Source of the DNA: Apilactobacillus zhangqiuensis
Lineage (GTDB): Bacteria; Bacillota; Bacilli; Lactobacillales; Lactobacillaceae
Length of the DNA stretch: 64,000 nt
Assembly: GCF_019656215.1 (NCBI RefSeq)
Contig: NZ_BPLK01000001.1
Location: 1-64,000, forward strand
Direction of reading: 5' to 3'
Shown: positions 1 to 7,708 of the stretch, piece after piece
How the letters are laid out: the number at the start of each line of letters is the position of its first letter
Position numbering within the stretch: the first letter of the stretch is position 1
Program-made: the position numbers and the translations under genes
Notes under the pieces: generated by a model
What the model was told of the DNA's origin: nothing
What the model saw: the letters and a program-made list of their open reading frames with translations, nothing else
Databases searched by the model: none

Positions 1-53
1 TTTAATTCTTACAACCAAGTTGTAAGTTCCTTACACATCATCGATTATCAATC

Positions 54-72
54 TTGTTCAGTTTTCAAAGAT
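54..72 (-). promoter_or_regulatory. rRNA leader (boxA-like) motif
   Basis: Read on the minus strand this is ATCTTTGAAAACTGAACAA, the CTTTGAAAACTGAA motif that Firmicutes carry in the leader upstream of 16S and in the 16S-23S spacer. It lies downstream of four minus-strand promoters, so the 16S gene should begin just beyond base 1 on the minus strand. The rRNA itself is not in the window, so this is inferred from the motif and promoter layout. Confidence 0.6.
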
Positions 73-113
73 CTACCAATTTGTTGATGCCGATTAAATT
101 AATCAGCTTCTTA

Positions 114-142
114 ATTATATCAGATTGTTAACTCAATGTCAA
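114..142 (-). promoter_or_regulatory. rRNA promoter P1 (proximal)
   Basis: The minus strand shows TTGACA (142-137), a 17-base spacer and TATAAT (119-114), a perfect sigma-A consensus. It is preceded by an A/T-rich AAAAAGTTG block resembling an UP element. It is the promoter nearest the presumed 16S gene and the strongest of four by consensus match. Confidence 0.8.
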
Positions 143-212
143 CAACTTTTTATAATTAATTTTTATCAACCTTGTTATCAAAAGTCGCTCAATCGCGATG
201 ACAACAATAACT

Positions 213-241
213 ATTATGCCATCTTAGCAATTGAAAGTCAA
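213..241 (-). promoter_or_regulatory. rRNA promoter P2
   Basis: The minus strand shows TTGACT (241-236), a 17-base spacer and CATAAT (218-213). The upstream AAAAAAGTTG block is the same as at P1, and the -35 lies 99 bases from that of P1. Confidence 0.7.
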
Positions 242-301
242 CAACTTTTTTTGCTTATTTTCAATCGATTTTAACGATCAACTTTTTCAACAGCAGAAAC
301 A

Positions 302-330
302 ATAATATCAAATTAAAACCGTCAGGTCAA
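302..330 (-). promoter_or_regulatory. rRNA promoter P3
   Basis: The minus strand shows TTGACC (330-325), a 17-base spacer and TATTAT (307-302). It has the same AAAAAGTTGTTGAC context as P1 and P2, with the -35 89 bases upstream of P2. Confidence 0.7.
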
Positions 331-392
331 CAACTTTTTATTATTTGTTTCAATTAAATTTTATTGTTATCCGAAAAATGACAACGGATATA

Positions 393-421
393 ATAATACC
401 AATTATAAACACTGTGGTCAA
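393..421 (-). promoter_or_regulatory. rRNA promoter P4 (distal)
   Basis: The minus strand shows TTGACC (421-416), a 17-base spacer and TATTAT (398-393). The upstream block is AAAAAGATA, slightly diverged from the other three. It lies 91 bases upstream of P3. Confidence 0.65.
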
Positions 422-439
422 TATCTTTTTTAAACTTTA

Positions 440-473
440 TTAAACTTTTTAGTTTTATTCTATATAATAGAAT
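440..473 (+). promoter_or_regulatory. Promoter with overlapping palindrome before thiolase gene
   Basis: A -10 box TATAAT (463-468) follows a weak -35 TTAAAC (440-445) at 17 bases. The -10 sits inside a perfect inverted repeat ATTCTAT-ATA-ATAGAAT (457-473), a plausible repressor operator. The cognate regulator is not identified, and AT-rich palindromes can arise by chance. Confidence 0.45.
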
Positions 474-533
474 TAAATAGAATAATCGTTATACTATTTC
501 TTATAGATAATTTAAAAGGAGTTTTACTATTAT

Positions 534-1712
534 ATGGAAAAAGTCGTGATTGCTGCTGCCAAGAGAACACCTATCGGTAAGATAAACGGGGCTTTAAAGA
601 ACTTCACTTCTGTGGATCTTGGAACCATCGTTACCAAGGCTGTTATAAAACAAGCAAACATTAAACCATCTGATGTAGATCAAGTGGTGTTTGGAAACGT
701 TATTCAAGCCGGCGCAGGCCAAAACATTTCAAGACAAATCGAAATTAACTCAAACATCCCCTACTGTAGTACTGCCAACACAGTTAACCAAGTGTGTGGT
801 TCCGGCCTAAAGGCTGTCCGTAATGCACAAGCTGCCATTGTCATGGGTGACGCAGACGTTATCGTTGCCGGTGGAGTGGAAAGCATGTCGAATGCACCAT
901 TTCTAAACATGGACGTTCGTTCAGGTCACAAGTTTGGAAACGTTACTCTAGTTGATTCATTAAACATCGATGCTTTAATGGATGCTTTCAACAAACGACC
1001 AATGGGAGTGACCGCTGAAAACGTTGCTGAAAAATTCAACGTTACAAGAGAAGAACAAGACAAGTTCGCCTACCAATCTCATATGAAGGCAGCTAAAGCA
1101 TTTGATAATGGATACTTTGATTCCGAACTAGTGCCAATCGAAATCAAAAACAGAAAATCTTCTTATATTATGAAGGAAGATGAAAACATCCGTCGTGATA
1201 CTTCTATTGAAGTGCTAAACAAACTTCGTCCTGCCTTTAAGGAAGATGGAACTGTGACTGCCGGCAATGCCGCTAGTCTAAATGACGGTGCATCTGCATT
1301 AGTCCTAATGAGCGAATCAGCTGCTAAACGTTTGAATGTTAAACCACTAGCAGTTATCGATGGATATGCAGAAGCCGGATGCGATCCTGACTACATGGGT
1401 TACGCACCATATGACGCTACCAAGTCATTGTTTGATAAACTAAAAATCACTATGGAAGATATTGACCTAGTCGAACTAAACGAAGCATTCGCTGCTCAAG
1501 TCCTTGCTGTCGCACACGACTACAATATTGATATGAACAAACTAAACATTTCAGGTGGTGCCATCTCAATGGGACATCCCCTAGGTGATTCCGGTGCTCG
1601 TATTGTTGGTTCATTAATCTACAACCTACAACGCACCAACCAAAAAAGTGGTCTAGCTACCATCTGCATCGGTGGCGGTATGGGAATGGCCATGAAGATT
1701 ACACTACTATAG
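534..1712 (+). CDS. Acetyl-CoA C-acetyltransferase (thiolase)
   Basis: Condenses two acetyl-CoA to acetoacetyl-CoA in the cytosol; in lactobacilli this is the entry step of the mevalonate isoprenoid pathway. At 392 residues it has the normal thiolase length. The acylated cysteine is Cys88 in NQVCGSG, and the C-terminal acid/base residues are His348 in MGHPLG and Cys378 in CIGGGMG, numbered as in the well-studied Zoogloea enzyme. ATG at 534 follows AAAGGAG by about 12 bases. It is transcribed alone, with its own promoter/palindrome upstream and a hairpin terminator after it. The family could also act in degradation, but no other beta-oxidation genes are nearby. Confidence 0.93.
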   Translation: MEKVVIAAAKRTPIGKINGALKNFTSVDLGTIVTKAVIKQANIKPSDVDQVVFGNVIQAGAGQNISRQIEINSNIPYCSTANTVNQVCGSGLKAVRNAQAAIVMGDADVIVAGGVESMSNAPFLNMDVRSGHKFGNVTLVDSLNIDALMDAFNKRPMGVTAENVAEKFNVTREEQDKFAYQSHMKAAKAFDNGYFDSELVPIEIKNRKSSYIMKEDENIRRDTSIEVLNKLRPAFKEDGTVTAGNAASLNDGASALVLMSESAAKRLNVKPLAVIDGYAEAGCDPDYMGYAPYDATKSLFDKLKITMEDIDLVELNEAFAAQVLAVAHDYNIDMNKLNISGGAISMGHPLGDSGARIVGSLIYNLQRTNQKSGLATICIGGGMGMAMKITLL

Positions 1713-1773
1713 ATAATTCTAATTAGTTTACTAAAAGTGTCATTGTAGTATGCTATGAATAGGCTTAATTTAC

Positions 1774-1798
1774 AAACGTTGCAAATTGCAACGTTTTT
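1774..1798 (+). terminator. Rho-independent terminator after thiolase
   Basis: AAACGTTGC pairs with GCAACGTTT around a short AAATT loop, followed by T's. It lies inside the longest possible upstream extension of the next ORF, which argues that translation of the GNAT starts at 1842. Confidence 0.8.
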
Positions 1799-1841
1799 CT
1801 ATATACTTTTATCTTATAATTTTCATAAAGGAAGTGTAAAA

Positions 1842-2375
1842 ATGCCCGCAACATATTTAAAGAAATCAACTGAAGAAGATTTACCAGCAATCCTGGACAT
1901 CATTCACTCAGCAATTAAATACCTACATGAACAAGGAATTGACCAATGGCAACATGGTTACCCAGCTGACGAAGATTTAGTTAAAGACGTTAAAGATGGA
2001 ATCAACTACGTGTTAATCACTGACGGCAAAGTCGCCGGAACTGCAACCATTCATCAAGGAATTGATCCAAATTACCTAAAGATTGAAGAAGGCGATTGGG
2101 TTAATGGTTCCGAAGCTCACTACGCAGCAATCCATAGAGTTGCCATCTCAAACGAGTTCCGTGGACAACACCTATCTGAAAAACTGGTTAGTAGCTTAAT
2201 CACCGTTTCACGTGTTTTAGGTTACAAGGATATCAGAATCGACACTCATCCTGAAAACAAAGGTATGCAACACGTTATCACTTCTAACGGTTTTGAAAAA
2301 CGTGGAATTATCCATATGCGCGAAAATGGTCATCCATGGACTGCTAGATTTGCATACCAACTATTAACTAAGTAA
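1842..2375 (+). CDS. GNAT-family N-acetyltransferase
   Basis: About 177 residues of a Gcn5-related acetyltransferase fold. The acetyl-CoA binding region is HRVAISNEFRGQHLSEKLV, an R-G-x-x-L version of the family's pyrophosphate-binding loop, followed by RIDTHPENKGMQHVI and NGFEKRG near the C-terminus as in RimI-like enzymes. The open frame extends upstream to 1755, but a terminator lies there. AAAGGAAG at 1827-1834 places the start at ATG 1842. It is probably co-transcribed with the small membrane protein 15 bases downstream. The substrate cannot be told from sequence. Confidence 0.85.
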   Translation: MPATYLKKSTEEDLPAILDIIHSAIKYLHEQGIDQWQHGYPADEDLVKDVKDGINYVLITDGKVAGTATIHQGIDPNYLKIEEGDWVNGSEAHYAAIHRVAISNEFRGQHLSEKLVSSLITVSRVLGYKDIRIDTHPENKGMQHVITSNGFEKRGIIHMRENGHPWTARFAYQLLTK

Positions 2376-2389
2376 TAGAAGGTGCTCAC

Positions 2390-2581
2390 ATGCTAGCAGA
2401 TGACCTATCAGTTCAAATCAAACTGATTATTATGTATGCAATTGGTGTTCTTGCTCTATTGACATTGTTATTTTTCTTATACCGCAAGCACCAATCATTC
2501 AAAAATAAATATGTAGCAACCATCCTGGGAATTACCATTGTTATGGTGTTAATTCTTATCGATGTAAGCACATTGCATTAA
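2390..2581 (+). CDS. Small two-helix membrane protein
   Basis: A 63-residue protein of unknown function. Two hydrophobic helices (about residues 13-30 and 41-60) are separated by the basic loop YRKHQSFKNKY, which predicts a hairpin with its loop on the cytoplasmic side. GAAGG lies upstream of ATG 2390, and the gene follows the GNAT closely, so they probably form an operon. I recognise no family motif. The start, length and immediately following terminator make it credible as a real gene. Confidence 0.65.
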   Translation: MLADDLSVQIKLIIMYAIGVLALLTLLFFLYRKHQSFKNKYVATILGITIVMVLILIDVSTLH

Positions 2582-2611
2582 AAAAAGACGTTCATTATGA
2601 ACGTCTTTTTT
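2581..2611. terminator. Bidirectional terminator
   Basis: GACGTTCA-TTA-TGAACGTC is flanked by A6 and T6. It serves the GNAT/small membrane protein pair on the plus strand and the L,D-transpeptidase on the minus strand. Confidence 0.85.
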
Positions 2612-2618
2612 ATTTGTA

Positions 2619-3209
2619 TTAGTGAATGACAACCTTGGTTCCGGTTGGCACTGAGCTGTTAATCCAATTAGCATCTGGAATTGATAAACGAACGCAACCA
2701 TGTGAGTTGGCGACCTTACCTAATTCATGAGCATCCTTCATTAAATACTTACCATCCTTATTTACAGGAACTGAATGGAATAAGTAGATTCCGTGATCCT
2801 TAAATGAAGTCCAGTAGTTGGCACCTTCCTTTGATGAAGCATTGTAGAAGTGACTACCGCGTTCTTTTTGAATATGGAATGTTCCACGTGGGGTTCCATT
2901 GTCGTTTCCAGTTGAGCATAGCATGGTGTATAACACCTTACCTGCCTTGTTTTTAACGTAAACACGTTGTTTCTTGATTGAAACATCAAGCCAGTTCTTC
3001 TTTGATAGCTTCATATTTGGGTAAGCCTTCTTTTCTGATGAGTGCTTCCAAGCATTCTTTGAAGGTCTCACTGAAGCCTGTGCCGAAACGTTGGTATTAT
3101 TACTTTTATTCGCAGTCGCATTTGAGGTAGATTGACCGCAAGCTGTTAATCCTAATGCCACAATGACGGCAGTAATAATCATTGCAAATGCACGTTTAAA
3201 TTTAGTCAT
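2619..3209 (-). CDS. L,D-transpeptidase (YkuD) lipoprotein
   Basis: Forms or edits peptidoglycan cross-links or attaches ligands at the cell surface. The N-terminus has a basic stretch, a hydrophobic core and the lipobox LTAC with Cys24, so the protein should be a membrane-anchored lipoprotein. A Ser/Asn/Thr-rich linker (26-50) precedes the YkuD domain (about 70-196). The catalytic motif SHGCVRLS with Cys172 and the upstream HSVP histidine are intact. At 196 residues it is a short single-domain member without LysM or peptidoglycan-binding modules. GGGGAG precedes ATG 3209. It is monocistronic and divergent from the CAP-like gene. Confidence 0.9.
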   Translation of the reverse strand: MTKFKRAFAMIITAVIVALGLTACGQSTSNATANKSNNTNVSAQASVRPSKNAWKHSSEKKAYPNMKLSKKNWLDVSIKKQRVYVKNKAGKVLYTMLCSTGNDNGTPRGTFHIQKERGSHFYNASSKEGANYWTSFKDHGIYLFHSVPVNKDGKYLMKDAHELGKVANSHGCVRLSIPDANWINSSVPTGTKVVIH

Positions 3210-3327
3210 TAATTATCTCCCCTTGTCTTTGATTTAATTAAAACACAAAGTTAAAATCAATTCCATTATTAAAAACATTTGGTATATTTATATTAATAAA
3301 AAATCGTACATACTAAGGAGAATCGAC

Positions 3328-4470
3328 ATGCGTAAAATAAAAGCATTTTCACTTCTATTATTTGTCGCGACTGTAATGTTGTTTGCCGGAAGCATTAGCG
3401 AAAACCACCTATCCGTAAATGCTCAAACTACCAAGCAAACTCATCACAAGAAAAAACATGTGAAAAAAGCTAAGAAACAGACTAAGGTTAAGCATAAAAA
3501 GACTACTAAGAAGAAAAAGGCCGTAAAGAAACACCCCAAAAAAACTACCAAGGCCAAAAGCAAACATCAAAAAAAGAGCAAAAAAGCTACCAAGGCTAAA
3601 AAAAAGGTAGCTACTCATAAGAAGACAAAGAAAAAGGCCACTAAAAAGATAGTAAAGAAGACTACCAAGAAGAAAAAGGTAATCAAAAAGAAAACTAAGC
3701 CATATTCTAGTAGGCCAGAACTAGTCGATGATAACCCCACTACTAAGGAAAACGAATACGATTCTATAGATGGTTTTAATTTTGATAGTGACGATTACGC
3801 CACAAAAAATCCTATCGATACACTAAACATCCCTTCAAACTACATGTATGGTTTTAACAATGACAAAAAAATAGTCGAACGTACTCGAGATATCAACGAT
3901 GCTGATCCAAATTCGATTTCTGAAAGTAGAAAGATTAACGTCTTCCATCCAAAGATTGCCGACACCAAGAGATTGGTTGATATCAATCGTATCGATACCA
4001 ATCTTCAACGAGAACTATCTCAATATGCCGCTGATTTAATAAATCAATTCAGACTAAAACTTAGCAACAATTATCTATTCACTCAACCACTTACTGTGAC
4101 TGATACCGCACTAAAAGCATCCCGTGAAGTTGCGGATGGATACAATAACGATAATTGGAGTATGACCAAAAAAGGACATGACAATAGAGTCTTAAGTAAT
4201 GTCGCAAACAAATACAGCTTAAATTATTATGCAGAAAACATGACGGAATCACTGCTAACTGATTCTTACGTTCAAAATCCAATCAACCTTGCCAACGTTA
4301 AAGAAAGTATCTATGGAGGCATCTGTGCGATGATGTTCGATGACGCATCTTCATCTTGGGGCCATAGTGATATCTTCCTTTCTGTAAATCTAAGCAAGAC
4401 ATTACCAGAACAATTTGGTGTTTCAATCGATAAAATGGGGCAAATTCATTTTGAAATTTACTATGGATAA
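3328..4470 (+). CDS. Secreted CAP/SEC10-PgrA-like protein with Lys-rich linker
   Basis: Exported protein with a signal peptide (about residues 1-32, cleavage near VNAQT). It is followed by an extreme Lys/Thr/His-rich segment (about 38-126, repeated KKxxKK and KATK units) that would bind anionic wall polymers electrostatically. After an acidic spacer, residues 215-380 resemble the CAP-like SEC10/PgrA surface-exclusion domain of lactobacilli, with a QYAADLINQFR helix, YAENMT and WGHSDIFLS. There is no LPxTG and no membrane tail, so retention would rely on the basic linker. AAGGAG precedes ATG 3328. The function of the domain is not established. Confidence 0.75.
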   Translation: MRKIKAFSLLLFVATVMLFAGSISENHLSVNAQTTKQTHHKKKHVKKAKKQTKVKHKKTTKKKKAVKKHPKKTTKAKSKHQKKSKKATKAKKKVATHKKTKKKATKKIVKKTTKKKKVIKKKTKPYSSRPELVDDNPTTKENEYDSIDGFNFDSDDYATKNPIDTLNIPSNYMYGFNNDKKIVERTRDINDADPNSISESRKINVFHPKIADTKRLVDINRIDTNLQRELSQYAADLINQFRLKLSNNYLFTQPLTVTDTALKASREVADGYNNDNWSMTKKGHDNRVLSNVANKYSLNYYAENMTESLLTDSYVQNPINLANVKESIYGGICAMMFDDASSSWGHSDIFLSVNLSKTLPEQFGVSIDKMGQIHFEIYYG

Positions 4471-4473
4471 AAT

Positions 4474-4503
4474 AAAAAGGCGCTATGACGGCGTCTTTTT
4501 TGT
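4474..4503 (+). terminator. Terminator after CAP-like gene
   Basis: AAAAAGGCGC pairs with GGCGTCTTTTT around a short loop, with one G-U pair and a T-run. Confidence 0.75.
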
Positions 4504-4572
4504 TTGGCAAAATCATCATGTTTACAAATATTTCAAAACAGATATACTTAAACATGAATTAAATATAAAAAT

Positions 4573-4657
4573 GCTGTCCACTGGGGTGCCGTTTTTCGGC
4601 TGAGATTACACCCATTGAACCTGATCTAGTTAGCACTAGCGAAGGAAGTCAGGCGCA
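4573..4657 (+). promoter_or_regulatory. TPP riboswitch (THI element)
   Basis: It contains the diagnostic THI-box segments in order: GGGGTGCC, GGCTGAGATTACACCC, GAACCTGATCTAGTTAGCACTAGCG and AGGAA. These form the pyrimidine- and pyrophosphate-sensor arms of the thiamine pyrophosphate aptamer. It lies about 100 bases before tenA and just before an intrinsic terminator, so ligand binding should favour transcription termination. Confidence 0.95.
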
Positions 4658-4694
4658 CTCCAAGTAAAGAATTAGACCTAGTCTATCCAAGTGT

Positions 4695-4727
4695 ACCCTT
4701 CCACCGTCGTGTGGGAGGGTATTTTTT
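4695..4727 (+). terminator. Riboswitch attenuator terminator
   Basis: ACCCTTCCAC pairs with GTGGGAGGGT (10 bp, one G-U) and is followed by T6. Its position between the TPP aptamer and tenA makes it the expression platform. Confidence 0.88.
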
Positions 4728-4758
4728 ATTTGCGGCAGCAAACTGGAGGTATTGTTTC

Positions 4759-5466
4759 ATGTTTTCGCATCAACTAGTCAAGGAAGCTAATCCAATTCTA
4801 GAAGCTATCTTTGACCACCCGTTTGTTAAAGGTATCGGTGACGGTCACGTCGACGATGCTGCACTAAAATTTTATGTTCAACAAGATTTTCAATACTTAT
4901 CTGAGTTCATCAAAATTTACGCTAGTATCATCCCCATCCTAAAGGACAGAGACGATATGCGATTCTTCGCTGAAAACATCAATTTTATTCTAAACAGTGA
5001 AATCCATCCTCACCACGTCTTTTGCGATATTGCTAACGTTACATACGAAAGCTTGCAACATGCAACACCAAGTCCTAAGGCCTACCTATACCAATCACAT
5101 ATGTATCGTGCTGTGAGAACCGGTGGTCTGGCAAACATCATCTGTGCGTTACTACCCTGCCCATGGACATACAATGAAATTTCTAAACAGCTAACTGCCA
5201 CAGGTAAAAACGCAGAAGACAACCCATTTAAGAGCTGGATTGATTTCTACCTATCTGACGATGAAGATGCAGATGGTGGTCTAACCCAAAAACTCTTCAA
5301 GATGTTAGACGTACTTTCAAAAGATATGTCAGAAGAACAACTTAACGAAGCCAAAGGTTTCTTCCTAAAGAGTACCGAACTCGAATGGGAATTCTGGGAA
5401 CAAGCCTTCTACCAACAAGACTGGCGTTTTTCAGACATTATTCATGGAGGTAGTCACCATGAATAG
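4759..5466 (+). CDS. tenA: Thiaminase II / aminopyrimidine aminohydrolase TenA
   Basis: Hydrolyses degraded thiamine (aminomethyl-pyrimidine) to hydroxymethylpyrimidine for salvage. The 235-residue all-helical TenA fold carries the nucleophile Cys134 in [11 protein letters not shown] (Cys135 in Bacillus) and the C-terminal ELEWEFW glutamate. The open frame reaches back to a GTG at 4711 inside the attenuator stem. GGAGGT at 4745-4750 sets the real start at ATG 4759. It is first in the riboswitch-controlled thiamine operon and overlaps thiD by 8 bases, so translation is coupled. Confidence 0.93.
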   Translation: MFSHQLVKEANPILEAIFDHPFVKGIGDGHVDDAALKFYVQQDFQYLSEFIKIYASIIPILKDRDDMRFFAENINFILNSEIHPHHVFCDIANVTYESLQHATPSPKAYLYQSHMYRAVRTGGLANIICALLPCPWTYNEISKQLTATGKNAEDNPFKSWIDFYLSDDEDADGGLTQKLFKMLDVLSKDMSEEQLNEAKGFFLKSTELEWEFWEQAFYQQDWRFSDIIHGGSHHE

Positions 5467-6256
5467 TAAAAAAGTTCCTGAAACACTAACCATCGCCGGT
5501 TCTGATTCCGGTGGTGGTGCCGGTATGCAAGCCGACATCAAGACGATGCAAGAACACCACGTCTTTGCTACTAATGTTGTGGTTGGTCTAACCGCACAAA
5601 ACACATTAGGTGTTCAATCGGTACTACCTACTCCCGTAGAAATGATCAACGCACAATTTGATTCACTATACGATGATTTTGACATCAAGGCAACCAAGAC
5701 CGGTGCTTTGTTTGACCAAGAACGTGTCGAAGCAGTTGTATCAAACATTAAAAAGTACAACATTCACCCCATTGTCGTCGACCCAGTGATGGTCGCCAAA
5801 GGCGGTGCTAGATTGTTAGATGATTCCGGTATCAACGCCATCATTAATAAACTAATGCCAATTGCCGACATCGTGACCCCCAACCTCCCAGAAGCTGAGG
5901 TTATATATGGTAAAAAAATTGAAACCAACGATGATGTAATAGAAGCTGCTGCGCACATTCAACAACTGGGTGCCAAGAACGTCATCATCAAGGGTGGCCA
6001 CCAACAAGGTGATACCCTATCCGATTACGTCCTACTAAAAAGCGGAATCAGTTTTACCATCGAAAGTAAAAAGTACAACACCGTCAGAAAGCACGGTACT
6101 GGCGACACCCTATCGTCTGCAATTGTTGCTAACCTTGCTAAGGGAAAATCCACTAAGGAAGCCATCATCGAAGGAAAACACTACATTGATACCATCCTTC
6201 AATCAGAAATCATTGTCGGACATGGTCATGGACCACTAAATCACTGGGGGGGCTGA
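5459..6256 (+). CDS. thiD: Hydroxymethylpyrimidine/phosphomethylpyrimidine kinase
   Basis: Phosphorylates HMP twice to HMP-PP, the pyrimidine half of thiamine. It is a 265-residue ribokinase fold with the N-terminal [16 protein letters not shown] substrate loop, [19 protein letters not shown] and the C-terminal anion-hole/catalytic motif [16 protein letters not shown] at 5445 selects ATG 5459, giving an 8-base overlap with tenA. It lies in the TPP-riboswitch operon. Confidence 0.95.
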   Translation: MNSKKVPETLTIAGSDSGGGAGMQADIKTMQEHHVFATNVVVGLTAQNTLGVQSVLPTPVEMINAQFDSLYDDFDIKATKTGALFDQERVEAVVSNIKKYNIHPIVVDPVMVAKGGARLLDDSGINAIINKLMPIADIVTPNLPEAEVIYGKKIETNDDVIEAAAHIQQLGAKNVIIKGGHQQGDTLSDYVLLKSGISFTIESKKYNTVRKHGTGDTLSSAIVANLAKGKSTKEAIIEGKHYIDTILQSEIIVGHGHGPLNHWGG

Positions 6257-6258
6257 AG

Positions 6259-6900
6259 ATGAAATTCGCTAAAGAACAACTGGCCGTCTACTTCATTGCG
6301 GGTAGTCAAAACGTTGGCGACGACGTCGACAAACTAATCCAAATCGTAGAGGATGCATGTAAGAACGGCATTACCATGTTTCAATACCGTGAAAAGGACC
6401 AATCTACCCTAACCGATGTGGAAAAACTACAGGTGGCAATTCAACTAAAGGAAATCACTGCCAAGTACAACGTGCCTTACATCATCGACGACGATATCGA
6501 TTTAATGAAGGAAATTAATGCCGATGGAATCCACGTCGGCCAAGACGACACCAAGATTGAACGCGTGATTGCAGAATGTCCGAACAAGATTATCGGATTA
6601 TCCACTCACACCTTGGATGAAGTCAGAGTTGCCAACGATGTCGATTCACTCGATTATATCGGCATCGGTCCCATCTTCGCCACTCAATCCAAGCTAAAGG
6701 TCAAACCAGCAATCGGAATTGATGAACTAAACCGTTTATACCGAGAATCAATTCATCCAGCCGTTGCCATCGGTGGTATCAAGGAAGATAACGCCAAAGC
6801 AATCTTAACTACCAACGTCGACGGTGTCTCTGTCATCTCAGATATTATCGACAGTACAGACATCAAAGAAACTATCAACCGTTTAAAGGGGAATGCATAA
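6259..6900 (+). CDS. thiE: Thiamine-phosphate synthase
   Basis: Joins HMP-PP and thiazole phosphate to give thiamine monophosphate. This 213-residue TIM barrel carries the family landmarks QYREKDQ (pyrophosphate-binding R and K), IIDDDIDLM, HVGQDD, GIGPIFAT and VAIGGI. The SD is a run of G's at the thiD stop, suggesting coupled translation. The stop overlaps the thiM start in TAATG. Confidence 0.95.
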   Translation: MKFAKEQLAVYFIAGSQNVGDDVDKLIQIVEDACKNGITMFQYREKDQSTLTDVEKLQVAIQLKEITAKYNVPYIIDDDIDLMKEINADGIHVGQDDTKIERVIAECPNKIIGLSTHTLDEVRVANDVDSLDYIGIGPIFATQSKLKVKPAIGIDELNRLYRESIHPAVAIGGIKEDNAKAILTTNVDGVSVISDIIDSTDIKETINRLKGNA

Positions 6901-7676
6901 TGACTAACATCAAACAAATCAGAGAAAATTCACCAATCATTTTAAACATTTCAAACATGGTAACACCACAACACGTGGCCGACGCCATCAACTTCATCGG
7001 CGCATCACCAATCATGTTCGACGACATCAAGGAAGCAAGCGACCTAGTCAACATCTCAAACGCCCTAGTCATTAATATGGGTTCATCAAACGATGGCGAC
7101 GTTGAAAAATCAATCGTAGCCGGAAAGTACGCCAACCAAAAAGGCATCCCCGTCGTAATCGATCCCGTGGCGATTGGCGCATCCAAGTTACGCCAAGACA
7201 ACTTCGCTAAGGTTACCAAGGAAGTCAAATTCGACGGCATTCGTGGAAACGCTGGTGAATTAGCATTCCTAGCTGATATTGATTGGAACGCCCAAGGAAT
7301 CGACGCCGGAGAAGGTGACGGTGACCTTCATCAAATCGCAGAAACTGTCGCTGTGAAGTTTGACTGTATCTCATTATTATCAGGTGTAACTGACGTCATC
7401 TCAGACGGTAGTAAGACTGTCGAAGTCAAAAATGGCCACCATTACTTTGCTGTAAATGTTGGTTGTGGTGACATGCTAGACGGTATCCTAGGTGCCTGTC
7501 TAGCTGTCGACAACAGTTGTGATTCCGCTGTCCTTGCTTCTAGCATCCTAAGCATTGCCGGAGAAATCGCCGGTGGAATTACCGACAACCTACCATATTC
7601 ATTCCTATCAACAGTATTTAATACCTTGTACCAACTAACCGATGAAGAAATCAATGAATTTCAAAAACTAGGCTAA
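6900..7676 (+). CDS. thiM: Hydroxyethylthiazole kinase
   Basis: Phosphorylates salvaged thiazole alcohol. The 258-residue protein has NMVTPQHVADAI and GASPIMFDD at the N-terminus, VVIDPVAIGAS and SGVTDVISDG. The family's usual GTGCM catalytic segment reads GCGDMLDG here, so the active-site position is Asp191, as in ribokinase-type enzymes, instead of Cys. It is last gene of the operon. Without thiC or thiG in the window, the set looks like salvage rather than de novo synthesis. Confidence 0.93.
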   Translation: MTNIKQIRENSPIILNISNMVTPQHVADAINFIGASPIMFDDIKEASDLVNISNALVINMGSSNDGDVEKSIVAGKYANQKGIPVVIDPVAIGASKLRQDNFAKVTKEVKFDGIRGNAGELAFLADIDWNAQGIDAGEGDGDLHQIAETVAVKFDCISLLSGVTDVISDGSKTVEVKNGHHYFAVNVGCGDMLDGILGACLAVDNSCDSAVLASSILSIAGEIAGGITDNLPYSFLSTVFNTLYQLTDEEINEFQKLG

Positions 7677-7678
7677 TC

Positions 7679-7708
7679 AAAAAGGACTGACAGATGTCAG
7701 TCCTTTTT
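7679..7708. terminator. Bidirectional terminator
   Basis: AAAAAGGACTGACA-GA-TGTCAGTCCTTTTT is a 14-bp stem. It ends the thiamine operon and the convergent minus-strand membrane gene. A near copy lies at 8746-8777. Confidence 0.88.

Noticed and set aside
3409-3618. Open frame opposite the Lys-rich linker
   Set aside because: Mirror of a low-complexity Lys codon run; reads as Phe/Leu-rich nonsense.
4711-4758. Upstream extension of tenA from a GTG
   Set aside because: Lies in the 3' arm of the riboswitch terminator; the SD at 4745 fits ATG 4759.
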